DNA from: Mycolicibacter sp. MU0102
GTDB lineage: Bacteria; Actinomycetota; Actinomycetes; Mycobacteriales; Mycobacteriaceae
Direction of reading: 5' to 3'
Assembly (NCBI RefSeq): GCF_963378105.1
Contig: NZ_OY726398.1
Span: 3,348,001-3,412,000 of the forward strand
Length of the DNA: 64,000 bases
Below, piece after piece: positions 44,132 through 52,112 of this stretch; the first letter of the stretch is position 1, and every line of letters begins with the position of its first letter. Under the pieces are notes generated by a model that was given only the letters and a program-made list of their open reading frames with translations, was not told the DNA's origin and did no database searches. Both the position numbers and the translations under genes were made by a program.

Positions 44132-45801
44132 GGCTGGACTCCCTTCTTCGAGATGCGCTTTCCGGCAAGGCGTTCGGCGAGCCGAGAAGCCAGCGCCATG
44201 ATGGTCAGCGCCGGATTGGCCGACCCCTGCGTCGGGCAGACCGAGCCGTCGGCGATGAACAGGTTGGGCACCCCCCACACCCGGTGGTCGGCATCGACGA
44301 CCGAGTTCTCCGGCGCAGTGCCCATCCGGGCGCCGCCGATCAGGTGGGCGTAACGCTGGATGGTCAATACGTCCTGGGCGCCGGCCGCGTGCAGGATCTC
44401 CGTGATCACCCGGGTCGAGTAGGCCATGTTCGCCTTGTCGTTGTCGCAGCGGGTGTAGTCCATTCGGGCCACCGGGATCCCGTAGCCATCGACTTCGTCG
44501 GCCAGGGTGATCCTGTTTTCCGGCAGGGGCAGCAGTTCGTTGAGTACGCCGATCGTGCTCCAGTGGTTGTAGTCGCGCATGTACTCACGCAGCGCTCTGC
44601 CCCAGTGTCCGTCGGCGAGCACGTGCTCCGACCAGCCGATCGGCAGCGGCGACACGGTCTGGATGGAGAATCCGCGGGCGAATCCCCGGCCGGTGTCGGT
44701 TTCGTAGAACTGTTCGCTGGTCACCTGCGGCGGCGGGGCTTTGTACATTCGCAACTCCTCCGGCCATCGGCCTGCGGTCTGCGCCGCGCCTTGGACCATG
44801 ACGTAGCGGCCGACTTGATCGGAGTTGTTTCCCAGCCCATGGGGGAACCGCTGGCTGGTCGAATTGAGCAGCAGCCGTGGGGTTTCGATTGAGTAACCGG
44901 CGACCGCCACCAGCTTGGCGCGCTGCAGATGCTCGGCACCGGTGTTGTCGTAGTAGACGACGCCACGTGCCGCTCCGGTGTCGTCGAGTTCGATGCGGGA
45001 GGCCATGCAGTCGGCACGGATCTCCACACCGTGTGCCAGCGCGTCGGGCAGGTGGGTGACGTACGGGCTGGCTTTGGCGTTGACCTTGCAGCCCTGCAGG
45101 CAGTAGCCACGGTAGATACAGTGCGGGCGGTTTCCAAAGGTGCCGTTGACGATTCCGACCGGACCCACCCGCATCTCGATACCCAGATTGCGGGCGCCCT
45201 CCCACAGCTTGGACGCGGCGCCGGAGATCGGGTGCGGCGACGACGGATAGCGGTGCGGATATCCCCATGGCCAGTTCTGTCCGGCGACCGGCAGTTCGGC
45301 CTCGAGCACTTCGTAGTGACGACGGATGTCCTCATAGTCGATCGGCCAGTCCGCCCCGACACCGTCAAGGCTGAATGTGCGTAGATCGCTGGGGTGAAAG
45401 CGTGGACAGTAACCGGCGTAGTGCACCATCGAGCCACCGACGCCCCGGCCGGAATTGTTCTTGCCCAACTCGATCGGATCGTCCCCGCCGATGATGCGCT
45501 TCTGCGTCCAGTACAGGGGATGCGATCCGGCTTCGTCGGAGACCCAGTCGGTGTCGGGATGCCAGAATGGTCCCGCCTCAATGATCACGGCGCGCCAGCC
45601 GGCCCGCGCCAGGCGCTGCGCCAACACTGATCCCCCGGCACCGGCGCCGATGACCACGAGGTCGACCTCGTCATTGAGTGCATACCGGCGCATCGTCTTC
45701 TCTCCGGGCAGTTCCCGCGACTGCACGTCCAGCAGGAACCGCGAGTCGTTGTCGGGTGGGCCCAACGATCCCTTGAGCAGGCCGCGCCAGAAGTCGCCCA
45801 C
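44128..45801 (-). CDS. GMC-family FAD oxidoreductase (gluconate-dehydrogenase large-subunit type)
   Basis: A 557-aa FAD enzyme. The ADP-binding motif is IGAGAGGSVLAQRL near residue 50, NNSGRGVGGSMVHYAGYC is the GMC signature region, and the C-terminal end is ANPALTIMALASRL. It probably oxidises a sugar or alcohol, with the small subunit encoded just upstream. It starts at GTG 45801, sharing a base with that gene. Confidence 0.85.
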   Translation of the reverse strand: MGDFWRGLLKGSLGPPDNDSRFLLDVQSRELPGEKTMRRYALNDEVDLVVIGAGAGGSVLAQRLARAGWRAVIIEAGPFWHPDTDWVSDEAGSHPLYWTQKRIIGGDDPIELGKNNSGRGVGGSMVHYAGYCPRFHPSDLRTFSLDGVGADWPIDYEDIRRHYEVLEAELPVAGQNWPWGYPHRYPSSPHPISGAASKLWEGARNLGIEMRVGPVGIVNGTFGNRPHCIYRGYCLQGCKVNAKASPYVTHLPDALAHGVEIRADCMASRIELDDTGAARGVVYYDNTGAEHLQRAKLVAVAGYSIETPRLLLNSTSQRFPHGLGNNSDQVGRYVMVQGAAQTAGRWPEELRMYKAPPPQVTSEQFYETDTGRGFARGFSIQTVSPLPIGWSEHVLADGHWGRALREYMRDYNHWSTIGVLNELLPLPENRITLADEVDGYGIPVARMDYTRCDNDKANMAYSTRVITEILHAAGAQDVLTIQRYAHLIGGARMGTAPENSVVDADHRVWGVPNLFIADGSVCPTQGSANPALTIMALASRLAERLAGKRISKKGVQP

Positions 45802-46547
45802 TACGAATCCTCTTCTTGCACCAGTTCGACCGGGTCTTTGTCGATGGCACCACGCGTTTCGAACGGCTCACGCGCCGCTGCCGGACCGCTCGGGCCGCCG
45901 AGCCGCATGTATCCGCGCGGGTAGGCCGGGCCGCCGAAGCCGATCTCGTTCCACGCCCAGGGATGGGAGTAGAACGCCGACAGGGTCATCCGCATACACA
46001 CCGACCACGCTCGGGTCGCGTTCAGCTGCGACCAGGAGCCGCCCTGCAATCGGCCGCGGGAGAACTGATCGACCAGAGCCAGTTGGGTGGGAATCTCGGC
46101 CTGGGCGAACGACGCCTTGCCGTATCGCTGTCCGGCGGCCTCGTCCAAGCCGCGCAACACCAGACGCCAGGTGTCCCGGTCGTCGGGCATGTCGGCGTAC
46201 TGGTAGCCGTCGAGCTGGCCGTCGGCCAGTTTGGCGTCGACGAATTCGGCGACCGGAACCCGCGGTTCGGCGTCTTGTGCCAGCACGATGTCGCAGAACG
46301 ACCGCAGGGTGGGTTCCTCGGCAGGGGTGAAGAACCGTAGCGGCCCCGGCGGTTCCAGCCGGGCCAGCACCACCTGTCTGGTGGCCTCGTCCCAGCGGTC
46401 CTTGGAAGCGAGTACATCGAAGTCCGGATAGCGCCCGATCATCTGCGGTGTGACGCCGCGGCGTTGCCGGGGCAGCCAGGACGGATGCGGTGGTTGACGA
46501 TCGGCACGTAGGTTCGGCAGGTGGTCGGGACGGGAGGTGTCGGCCAT
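45801..46547 (-). CDS. Gluconate 2-dehydrogenase subunit 3-like protein
   Basis: A 248-aa accessory subunit. The central region (FFTPAEEPTLRSFCDIVLAQ, then YQYADMPDDRDTWRLVLRGL) matches the subunit-3 family that pairs with GMC large subunits. No Tat signal is visible at the chosen ATG 46547. No cytochrome subunit is nearby, so the electron acceptor is unclear. Confidence 0.78.
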   Translation of the reverse strand: MADTSRPDHLPNLRADRQPPHPSWLPRQRRGVTPQMIGRYPDFDVLASKDRWDEATRQVVLARLEPPGPLRFFTPAEEPTLRSFCDIVLAQDAEPRVPVAEFVDAKLADGQLDGYQYADMPDDRDTWRLVLRGLDEAAGQRYGKASFAQAEIPTQLALVDQFSRGRLQGGSWSQLNATRAWSVCMRMTLSAFYSHPWAWNEIGFGGPAYPRGYMRLGGPSGPAAAREPFETRGAIDKDPVELVQEEDS

Positions 46548-46560
46548 GGCTGCCGGCCCC

Positions 46561-47058
46561 TCAGCGTTCGCGGCGCAGCACCGCAGCCAGCAAGCCCATC
46601 CCACCGACCATTGCCATCAGACCGGGCGCTGCGATCGGCGGCCCCATCGGAACGTTGTAGGACGCCATCTTCCAGCCGCCGGGCTTGCGAGCGACCCCGC
46701 GAGCGTGCAGGTACTCCCCCAGCAGGCCGTTAGCGGCGTACACCCCTGCGGTCAATGGCAGCCAGCGCTTGGCCCAGCGGCGGGAGAACACCCCTGCGAC
46801 CCCGGCGACCACCACCGGCGGCGTGACCAGGACCGGGCTCCACATCCACTTGTTGCCGAAGCCGGCCTTGTAATGCTCGAGATAGATCTCGGCGGTCGTG
46901 ACAATCGCCGCGAACGCCGTCAGCGCCGACAATGATCTTTCGAAGCGGCCGTGAGCGACGTTGCGGAGCATCCGGTCGACAATGTCACCGGCTTCACCGA
47001 TCCACTCCGCGTGACTGCCCACCCGCACACCGGATTCGGCTGTCTCCAGCAACGTCAT
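46561..47058 (-). CDS. Membrane protein of unknown function, first gene of the GMC operon
   Basis: The product is 165 aa with three or four hydrophobic segments, including LSALTAFAAIVTTAEIYLEH, VLVTPPVVVAGVAGVFS and LMAMVGGMGLLAAVL. Gene order suggests it accompanies the GMC/SDR enzymes. ATG 47058 follows GGGGGTG. A perfect SigF-type promoter lies 45 nt upstream. Confidence 0.75.
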   Translation of the reverse strand: MTLLETAESGVRVGSHAEWIGEAGDIVDRMLRNVAHGRFERSLSALTAFAAIVTTAEIYLEHYKAGFGNKWMWSPVLVTPPVVVAGVAGVFSRRWAKRWLPLTAGVYAANGLLGEYLHARGVARKPGGWKMASYNVPMGPPIAAPGLMAMVGGMGLLAAVLRRER

Positions 47059-47103
47059 CTGCGCACCCCCGTTCGTTCGCCGATGTTCCACCGAATCCCC
47101 GCA

Positions 47104-47129
47104 GTACCCCGGCGCCGCGGCGGCCAAAC
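47104..47129 (-). promoter_or_regulatory. SigF-type promoter of the membrane protein/GMC/SDR operon
   Basis: GTTT (47126-47129, minus strand), 16 nt, GGGTAC (47104-47109). The match is exact. It precedes four co-directional, overlapping or closely spaced genes. Confidence 0.78.
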
Positions 47130-47156
47130 ATCGCCCGGCTCCCGTGAGGATTGCCA

Positions 47157-47195
47157 GGTTTCGAGCGCGTTCGAATGGGGAACTGATCGGGGTAC
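47157..47195 (+). promoter_or_regulatory. SigF-like promoter candidates for two small membrane proteins
   Basis: Two overlapping candidates: GGTTT (47157-47161)-N16-GGGAAC (47178-47183), and GTTC (47169-47172)-N17-GGGTAC (47190-47195). Each has one mismatch. They are divergent from the SDR operon promoter. Confidence 0.45.
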
Positions 47196-47212
47196 AGATG
47201 AATGGAGGACGG

Positions 47213-47446
47213 ATGCGATTCGGTGGATTGGCCGGGACTATTGTGCTGATCTGGCTGCTGATCGGCGTCTTTGCGGCATGGCAGCGCGACTATTTTCACG
47301 GCAGCCAAACGAGCTGTGCAACTGCCGGAACCATCGCTGTCACAACATTGGCGGGTCCGTTGAACTACCTCGGGTTCAACCCGGTTGTGTCCGATTGTCA
47401 TTTACCGCAACCCTCTTCGTTGGGTGCGGTCGGTTTGATTGTCTGA
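47213..47446 (+). CDS. Small membrane-anchored protein, unknown
   Basis: The product is 77 aa. One transmembrane segment (LAGTIVLIWLLIGVFAAWQ) is followed by an outside part with two Cys (SCATAGT and VSDCHLP), which could form a disulfide. GGAGG sits 4 nt before ATG 47213. The upstream ATG 47198 is also in frame. Confidence 0.6.
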   Translation: MRFGGLAGTIVLIWLLIGVFAAWQRDYFHGSQTSCATAGTIAVTTLAGPLNYLGFNPVVSDCHLPQPSSLGAVGLIV

Positions 47447-47459
47447 GAAAGGATTGGCG

Positions 47460-47615
47460 ATGATTGCCCTCGGAGTGGTCCTGCTTATTCTGGCGCTCAT
47501 TTTCAAGATCAATATCCTCTGGACGATCGGCGTCATTCTGCTGGTCGTCGGTGCTGCCCTGTGGATTCTGGGCGCGGTCGGTCGTCCGGTCGCGGGTCGG
47601 CGTTACTGGTACTGA
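47460..47615 (+). CDS. 51-residue hydrophobic protein (DUF6131-like), copy 1
   Basis: A short protein: MIALGVVLLILALIFKI, a second hydrophobic half, then GRPVAGRRYWY. It has two membrane segments joined by a short loop. A close paralogue with the same ending GRPVGGRRYWY lies at 62395-62550 on the other strand. The family is small and without known function. The spacing of 13 nt to the gene before suggests one transcript. Confidence 0.75.
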   Translation: MIALGVVLLILALIFKINILWTIGVILLVVGAALWILGAVGRPVAGRRYWY

Positions 47616-47698
47616 TGCCAACCGCGGGATAGCGCAAACAGTCGGATCGTGCCTCGCACAGTTGGGGTTGGCGTAGCTGTGCGGCCGATTCGCGTTGG

Positions 47699-48673
47699 AT
47701 GACAGGGGCACTCTCGATGACTGTCGCCGCCGGCGCTGATCGCGGCTCCTTCAGTCATATCGCGCTGTTCTACCGCTCACCGCAGGAATATCTCGACTAC
47801 CTGGTGCCGTATATCGCCGACGCGGTGGCCGCCGAATTTCCGATCTTGGTGGCGGTGCCAGAACCAAACCTCTCGCTGCTCCGCAATGCCCTTCCTGCGG
47901 GCGCACCCAAGACGGCGAGCCTGTCCGATATGAGCCAGGTCGGACGCAACCCGACTCATATTCTGGGCGGTGTACTGGGGGCTTTCGCGGCCCGACACCC
48001 GTCGGGTCCGGTACGGATGGTGGCCGAGCCGGTCTGGAGCGGCCGGTCAAAGCTGGAATATCCGGCCTGCGTGCAGCATGAGGCTCTGGTCAACGAGGCG
48101 TTCACCGGACGAGATCTCACCATGCTTTGTCCTTACGATGCAACGCATCTGGACTCCGACATTCTCGTCGATGCCGAGATCACCCACCCGAGCCTCGGGC
48201 ATTCCGGCCACCCGGAGCAACCCAGCTCCGGCTTCGCTCCCGACGCCGCGTGGGAGCGCTACAACGAACCACTGCCGGGCAGTGCTACCGCCGCAAACTA
48301 CACCTTGCACCGACTGTCCGATCTGGCCGGGGCGCGCCAGTTCTCCGCCAAGTACGCCCGGTGGTTCGGTTTCGCTGCCGCCGAGGTCGCGGATCTGCAG
48401 TTGATCGTCAACGAGCTGGCATCCAACAGCCTGCAGCATGGCCGGGGCCCGTGCACTTTGCTGCTGTGGGCGGAGAGCGACCAATTGATCTGTCAGGTAC
48501 GCGATTCCGGCCTCCTGACCGATCGGCTGGCCGGGCGGCGGCCCCTTATCAGCGACTACGACCACGGATGCGGACTGTTCGTGGTCAACGCGACAGCGGA
48601 CCTGGTACGCATCCACACCGCGGCGAGCGGAACCACGGTGCAGGCGCATCTGCGGATGAGGAAGTCGGCGTGA
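47699..48673 (+). CDS. MEDS-domain anti-sigma-type ATPase (RsbA-like)
   Basis: A 324-aa protein. The N-terminal MEDS sensor (residues 15-180) contains HIALFYRSPQEYLDYLVPY and MLCPYDA. The C-terminal HATPase domain (about 205-320) has an intact N-box NELASNSLQHG and G-box RDSGLL. MEDS-ATPase proteins are anti-sigma or regulatory kinases. The gene is one base overlapping with a MEDS-STAS gene, giving a likely kinase/antagonist pair. ATG 47699 is chosen; ATG 47717 also fits. Confidence 0.82.
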   Translation: MTGALSMTVAAGADRGSFSHIALFYRSPQEYLDYLVPYIADAVAAEFPILVAVPEPNLSLLRNALPAGAPKTASLSDMSQVGRNPTHILGGVLGAFAARHPSGPVRMVAEPVWSGRSKLEYPACVQHEALVNEAFTGRDLTMLCPYDATHLDSDILVDAEITHPSLGHSGHPEQPSSGFAPDAAWERYNEPLPGSATAANYTLHRLSDLAGARQFSAKYARWFGFAAAEVADLQLIVNELASNSLQHGRGPCTLLLWAESDQLICQVRDSGLLTDRLAGRRPLISDYDHGCGLFVVNATADLVRIHTAASGTTVQAHLRMRKSA

Positions 48674-49500
48674 TGAGGGCGTATCGAGCAGATCGGTCCG
48701 GCGAATTCGGCCACGTCGGTTGGGAATACCAAGATCCCGGGGAGTTCCTGCTCCGTGCGGCGGAGTACGTCGCGGATGGATTGAACCTCGACCAACGCGT
48801 CGGCTATGTCGGCGCGGACGATCCCGCCACGATGCGGGCAGCCTTGGCCGCGGCCGGCCTCGGAAAGGACGCCCGCGAGGTACACGTTAAGACCGTGCCG
48901 GAGCACTTCTTGTTCCAAGGCGAGGTCGTCGACGCCGAGCGTATGACCGAGCGCTATGCGGCGGCTGCGGTCGCTGCGGTCGCCGACGGCTACAGCGGAT
49001 TACGAATCGTCATCGATGTCACGCCGGTAGTGCGCACACCCGCACAGCGCGACGCGCAGGCGGCTCTGGAATTCCTCGGTGACCGGCGAATCTCCACCCT
49101 GCCGGTCGCGGTGATGTGCGGCTACAACGTCGCCGAGCTCGGCGACGCCGCGGCCGGGTTGTTGTGCCTGCACCCGGCGGCCGGACCCAGTTCGGTACCG
49201 TTTCAGCTGTATGCCCAGCCCGCCGGGCGCAATGCCATCGCCCTAGCCGGCACGCTCGACGCCGCCAGCGAGCCGTTGTTCCTGACCACCCTGCAGCGGG
49301 TCCTGCCACTCTTGTCGCACGACACCCTCGAGATCGACGCGCGGGAACTGGAATTCGTCGGTCACCGGCAACTCTGCCTGCTCGACCGCTACTGCGCCGC
49401 CCACGGCAGAACGGCCCTACTGCGCAGCGATCGCGCAGTCGTGCACCGGCTGGTCAATTTACTGGGCTTCGCCAACGTCCGCCTCGAGACGACGGTGTGA
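48673..49500 (+). CDS. MEDS-STAS domain regulatory protein
   Basis: A 275-aa protein with a MEDS domain (residues 10-165; HVGWEYQDPGEFLLRAAEYV) and a STAS domain at about 185-270 (AIALAGTLDAAS, LEIDARELEFVGHRQL). The phosphoacceptor region reads VGHRQL instead of DSSG, so ordinary Ser phosphorylation is not expected. It shares one base with the MEDS-ATPase stop and the same sensor type, implying a shared ligand. Confidence 0.8.
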   Translation: MRAYRADRSGEFGHVGWEYQDPGEFLLRAAEYVADGLNLDQRVGYVGADDPATMRAALAAAGLGKDAREVHVKTVPEHFLFQGEVVDAERMTERYAAAAVAAVADGYSGLRIVIDVTPVVRTPAQRDAQAALEFLGDRRISTLPVAVMCGYNVAELGDAAAGLLCLHPAAGPSSVPFQLYAQPAGRNAIALAGTLDAASEPLFLTTLQRVLPLLSHDTLEIDARELEFVGHRQLCLLDRYCAAHGRTALLRSDRAVVHRLVNLLGFANVRLETTV

Positions 49501-49715
49501 CGGCTGCTGTTCGGATTCGGTCAGGGCGGCGGGGCCCGCTGCCGCGGAGAGCACTGCGGCAGCGTGACCCCGTCAGCCCATACGGTGATATCACGCGCGG
49601 CTAAGCGTATTTCGCTGCCACATCGGTGGCGATGCGCACGCAGTCCCCGGTCTGCGTCGAACGCTCACAATGGTCGAATAGCTGCGAGCGACACACGACT
49701 CACCGCCCGGCGGCG

Positions 49716-49988
49716 TCACGGAGGGGACCGCTGCGTCGGCCACACCCTCCTGGTACGCCGCCGCGTGGCCGACCGGTGTCGGCGCCCAGACGGCAGCGAC
49801 ACGTCGCGCCGTCCACTAGGGAGGCCGCACAGGACGAGCTTCGGGGGACGAGGCCGGGCGACGGGCATGTCGGTGGAGACCGCGGTCCAATACCCGGGCA
49901 CTGCGGCGGTCAACAGGCGCAGCCATTCGGCGCGCACAATGCTCTCCGCCTCGTCGAGCACCTCCGCGGTCAAAGTGTCGGTGGTCAT
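49716..49988 (-). CDS. Small protein downstream of hsp20, unknown
   Basis: A 90-aa frame. AAGGAGGTG lies 8 nt before ATG 49988, a strong ribosome-binding site. The first 45 residues (TLTAEVLDEAESIVRAEWLR) look like a real helical protein, and the rest is Arg/Pro-rich and ends WPTQRSPP, a type of ending I recall from other mycobacterial proteins. No domain is recognised. It probably shares the hsp20 transcript (50 nt away). Confidence 0.5.
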   Translation of the reverse strand: MTTDTLTAEVLDEAESIVRAEWLRLLTAAVPGYWTAVSTDMPVARPRPPKLVLCGLPSGRRDVSLPSGRRHRSATRRRTRRVWPTQRSPP

Positions 49989-50038
49989 CGCGCACACCTC
50001 CTTCACCGGTTAGCAGGCCGCCGCCCGGCCTCTTGCAA

Positions 50039-50461
50039 TCAGGCGTTAATGGCCCGTTCGCCGTGGCTACTGGCGATCTTGATCCGCCGGGGCTTCGCCT
50101 TCTCGGCGACCGGGATTGTCAGCCTCAGCACGCCGTCTTGATAGCTGGCCTGGATCTGGCCGGCATCCAGATTGTCACCGAGGAACAGCTGGCGGCTGAA
50201 CACACCGCGTGGCCGTTCCGCGGACACCATCTCGCGGCTTTGATCCAGACCCGGGCGTTCGGCGTGCACCGTCAGCACATTGCGTTCGACATCGAGATCC
50301 AGGGAATCCTCTGCCACCCCGGGCAGGTCGAACTCGACGATGAACTGGTCGCCGTCGCGCCAAGCATCCATCGGCATGACCGCCGGCCGCGCCGCGGTGC
50401 CCAACACCTGCTGGGTCCAGCGGTCGAGATCACGGAACGGGTCGGTACGCATCAACATCAT
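50039..50461 (-). CDS. hsp20: Hsp20/alpha-crystallin small heat-shock protein
   Basis: A 140-aa holdase chaperone. The alpha-crystallin domain (residues 35-130) starts MDAWRDGDQFIVEFDLPGV and ends in GVLRLTIPVAEKAKPR, with the IPV-type C-terminal motif near residue 121. ATG 50461 was chosen because GAGGAGGTGGAG precedes it; ATG 50458 is an alternative. A perfect dyad and a MerR gene lie immediately upstream and divergent. Confidence 0.9.
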   Translation of the reverse strand: MMLMRTDPFRDLDRWTQQVLGTAARPAVMPMDAWRDGDQFIVEFDLPGVAEDSLDLDVERNVLTVHAERPGLDQSREMVSAERPRGVFSRQLFLGDNLDAGQIQASYQDGVLRLTIPVAEKAKPRRIKIASSHGERAINA

Positions 50462-50488
50462 CTCCACCTCCTCTGTCTGCGGCAGATC

Positions 50489-50510
50489 ATCTATGTCTGC
50501 CGACATAGAT
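50489..50510. promoter_or_regulatory. Perfect dyad operator between hsp20 and the merR gene
   Basis: ATCTATGTC (50489-50497), TGCC, GACATAGAT (50502-50510): 9-bp arms, perfect. It lies 28 nt upstream of the hsp20 ATG and 74 nt upstream of the MerR GTG, a position typical of a MerR-family operator acting on both genes. It differs from the HspR HAIR site that I know. Confidence 0.65.
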
Positions 50511-50583
50511 TTTTATATAGCACCGGTGGTAGGTTCATGCAAGGGGTGTACGAGAAAATTTCGACGAGTGGAAGCGACGCGCG

Positions 50584-50982
50584 GTGGACGACGAGATGAA
50601 TGCCCGATCCGGGCTTGGGGTATACGGCATCTCGGTGGCAGCTGAGTTGTCCGGTATCGGTCCGCAGACCTTGCGGCTCTACGAGAGCCGCGGCCTGCTC
50701 ACCCCGGCGCGCACCGCGGGCGGCACACGCCGCTACAGCGATGACGATCTTGCGCGGCTTCGACGGATCACAGAGCTGGTAGAGATCGGCATCAACGTGG
50801 CAGGTATCGGACAGATCCTCGGCCTGGAAGCACGTAACGCCCGATTGGAGTCCGACAACAGCCGACTGGAATCCGACAACACCCAGCTGAGGTCGGACAA
50901 CTCCCAACTGAGAACGGACTATGCGCTGCTCGCCACCCAACGCGCCGACCCGGCCCGAACGCGGAAACGAAAGGGGTCATGA
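50584..50982 (+). CDS. MerR-family regulator (HspR-like) with heptad-repeat tail
   Basis: A 132-aa regulator from GTG 50584 (ATG 50596 is possible). The MerR helix-turn-helix is at residues 13-82: YGISVAAELSGIGPQTLRLY, then GGTRRYSDDDLARL. The C-terminus is a 7-residue repeat, ARLESDNSRLESDNTQL, continuing for four units, a likely coiled-coil. No effector-domain Cys is seen. It is divergent from hsp20, so it probably controls that gene and itself through the 50489 dyad. Confidence 0.85.
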   Translation: MDDEMNARSGLGVYGISVAAELSGIGPQTLRLYESRGLLTPARTAGGTRRYSDDDLARLRRITELVEIGINVAGIGQILGLEARNARLESDNSRLESDNTQLRSDNSQLRTDYALLATQRADPARTRKRKGS

Positions 50983-51170
50983 TGACCAACCCTGATGTTC
51001 CAGAGGCAGATCTCGCCGAACAGCAGATCCCCGCCGACGGGAGCGACGACGACGGGCTCGATCCCGCCGTTCTGGAGAATGCCGACGACACCGATGCCAA
51101 TCCGGCCGATCTCATTGATCAGGCCATCAGTGTTCCACTGCCCGACGACGACTACGACGCCGACCGATGA
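50979..51170 (+). CDS. Small acidic protein downstream of merR
   Basis: The product is 63 aa, strongly acidic (DGSDDDGLDPA, LPDDDYDADR), with no hydrophobic segment or Cys. Its ATG overlaps the merR stop by 4 nt, so it is translated from the same mRNA. Similar short acidic proteins occur in mycobacteria, without known function. Confidence 0.6.
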   Translation: MMTNPDVPEADLAEQQIPADGSDDDGLDPAVLENADDTDANPADLIDQAISVPLPDDDYDADR

Positions 51171-51186
51171 GCCAACCGCCCGGTAG

Positions 51187-51414
51187 TTACTCGGCTTTGA
51201 CACCGTCTGCATCGGTACGACGGCGTGATGTTTTCCGGCAACGGTGACTGGTGTCGCACAGTGGATAGTTGCGGCTGCGCCCACATGCGCAGACAGCCAC
51301 CATGAAGCGATCGGATTCGACGACGCCCTCGGGCGTCTCGATCCGGACCGGACCCGCGATCAGAACCGGGCCGTTGCGGACCGGTTGTACCACTCTTTTC
51401 TCCGGCGTCGTCAT
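51187..51414 (-). CDS. CDGSH iron-sulfur domain protein
   Basis: A 75-aa protein with CACGRSRNYPLCDTSH, giving 2Fe-2S ligands Cys42, Cys44, Cys53 and His57. It binds an Fe-S cluster of the CDGSH type for redox or cluster transfer. ATG 51414 overlaps the methyltransferase stop by 4 nt. Confidence 0.9.
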   Translation of the reverse strand: MTTPEKRVVQPVRNGPVLIAGPVRIETPEGVVESDRFMVAVCACGRSRNYPLCDTSHRCRKTSRRRTDADGVKAE

Positions 51415-52106
51415 AGCTTGTCCGCCCGGATCACCACCAGTTGTTCCACGCGGCAACCGTGCGACACCCGGCCCGTGGATTCCAGCCAGCTCGCGTGCGC
51501 CGAGAGCACCGGCCCGAACGGAATATTCCTGACTGCGTCAATCTCGGCTGACAATCCCGAGTCCCGCAACATCTCCAGTGAATGCGTGACGTCGGCGAGG
51601 GCGGACTGCACCAGCAGCAGGGAACCGCCGCGGCGCAACAGCGCCGCCGCCGACCGGCAGAGCGGATCCAACACAACCCGCCCGTCCACGCCACCGTTCC
51701 ACGACCGTTCCGGGCCGCCCGCTGACGGAATGGGTCCGCCGTCACGCGGCGACGGCACATAGGGCGGGTTGGTCACCACGAGGTCGAAAGGGGCGCAACG
51801 CAACGCGTCACTCCATGGCCCCCGCCGCACCGCCACGTTTACGCCGGCGGCACGCGCGTTATCCCGAGCACACCGAACGGCACGCGAGCAGATATCGAAC
51901 GCGGTGACACTGTCCGCGCCCAGCTCCGCCGCCGCGATGGCCGCCACCCCACTGCCGGTGCACAGGTCCAACACCCTGGCCCGGCGGGCCAGCCCAGTGC
52001 TTTCCATGGTCTCAATGAGAAGATGCGAATCCTCTTGCGGCACATAGACACCATCTAGATTCGGCGGCCGACGCCGCAGGGCTCCGGGCACCCCCAACGT
52101 AGTCAT
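51411..52106 (-). CDS. HemK/PrmC-like class I methyltransferase
   Basis: A 231-aa SAM-dependent enzyme. VLDLCTGSGVAAIAAAE is the SAM motif and VVTNPPYVPSP the catalytic NPPY, typical of methyltransferases acting on Gln or on a base amino group. The target is unknown. It lies 6 nt downstream of the pyruvate-oxidase-like gene and overlaps the CDGSH gene. Confidence 0.85.
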   Translation of the reverse strand: MTTLGVPGALRRRPPNLDGVYVPQEDSHLLIETMESTGLARRARVLDLCTGSGVAAIAAAELGADSVTAFDICSRAVRCARDNARAAGVNVAVRRGPWSDALRCAPFDLVVTNPPYVPSPRDGGPIPSAGGPERSWNGGVDGRVVLDPLCRSAAALLRRGGSLLLVQSALADVTHSLEMLRDSGLSAEIDAVRNIPFGPVLSAHASWLESTGRVSHGCRVEQLVVIRADKL

Positions 52107-52112
52107 CGACGA

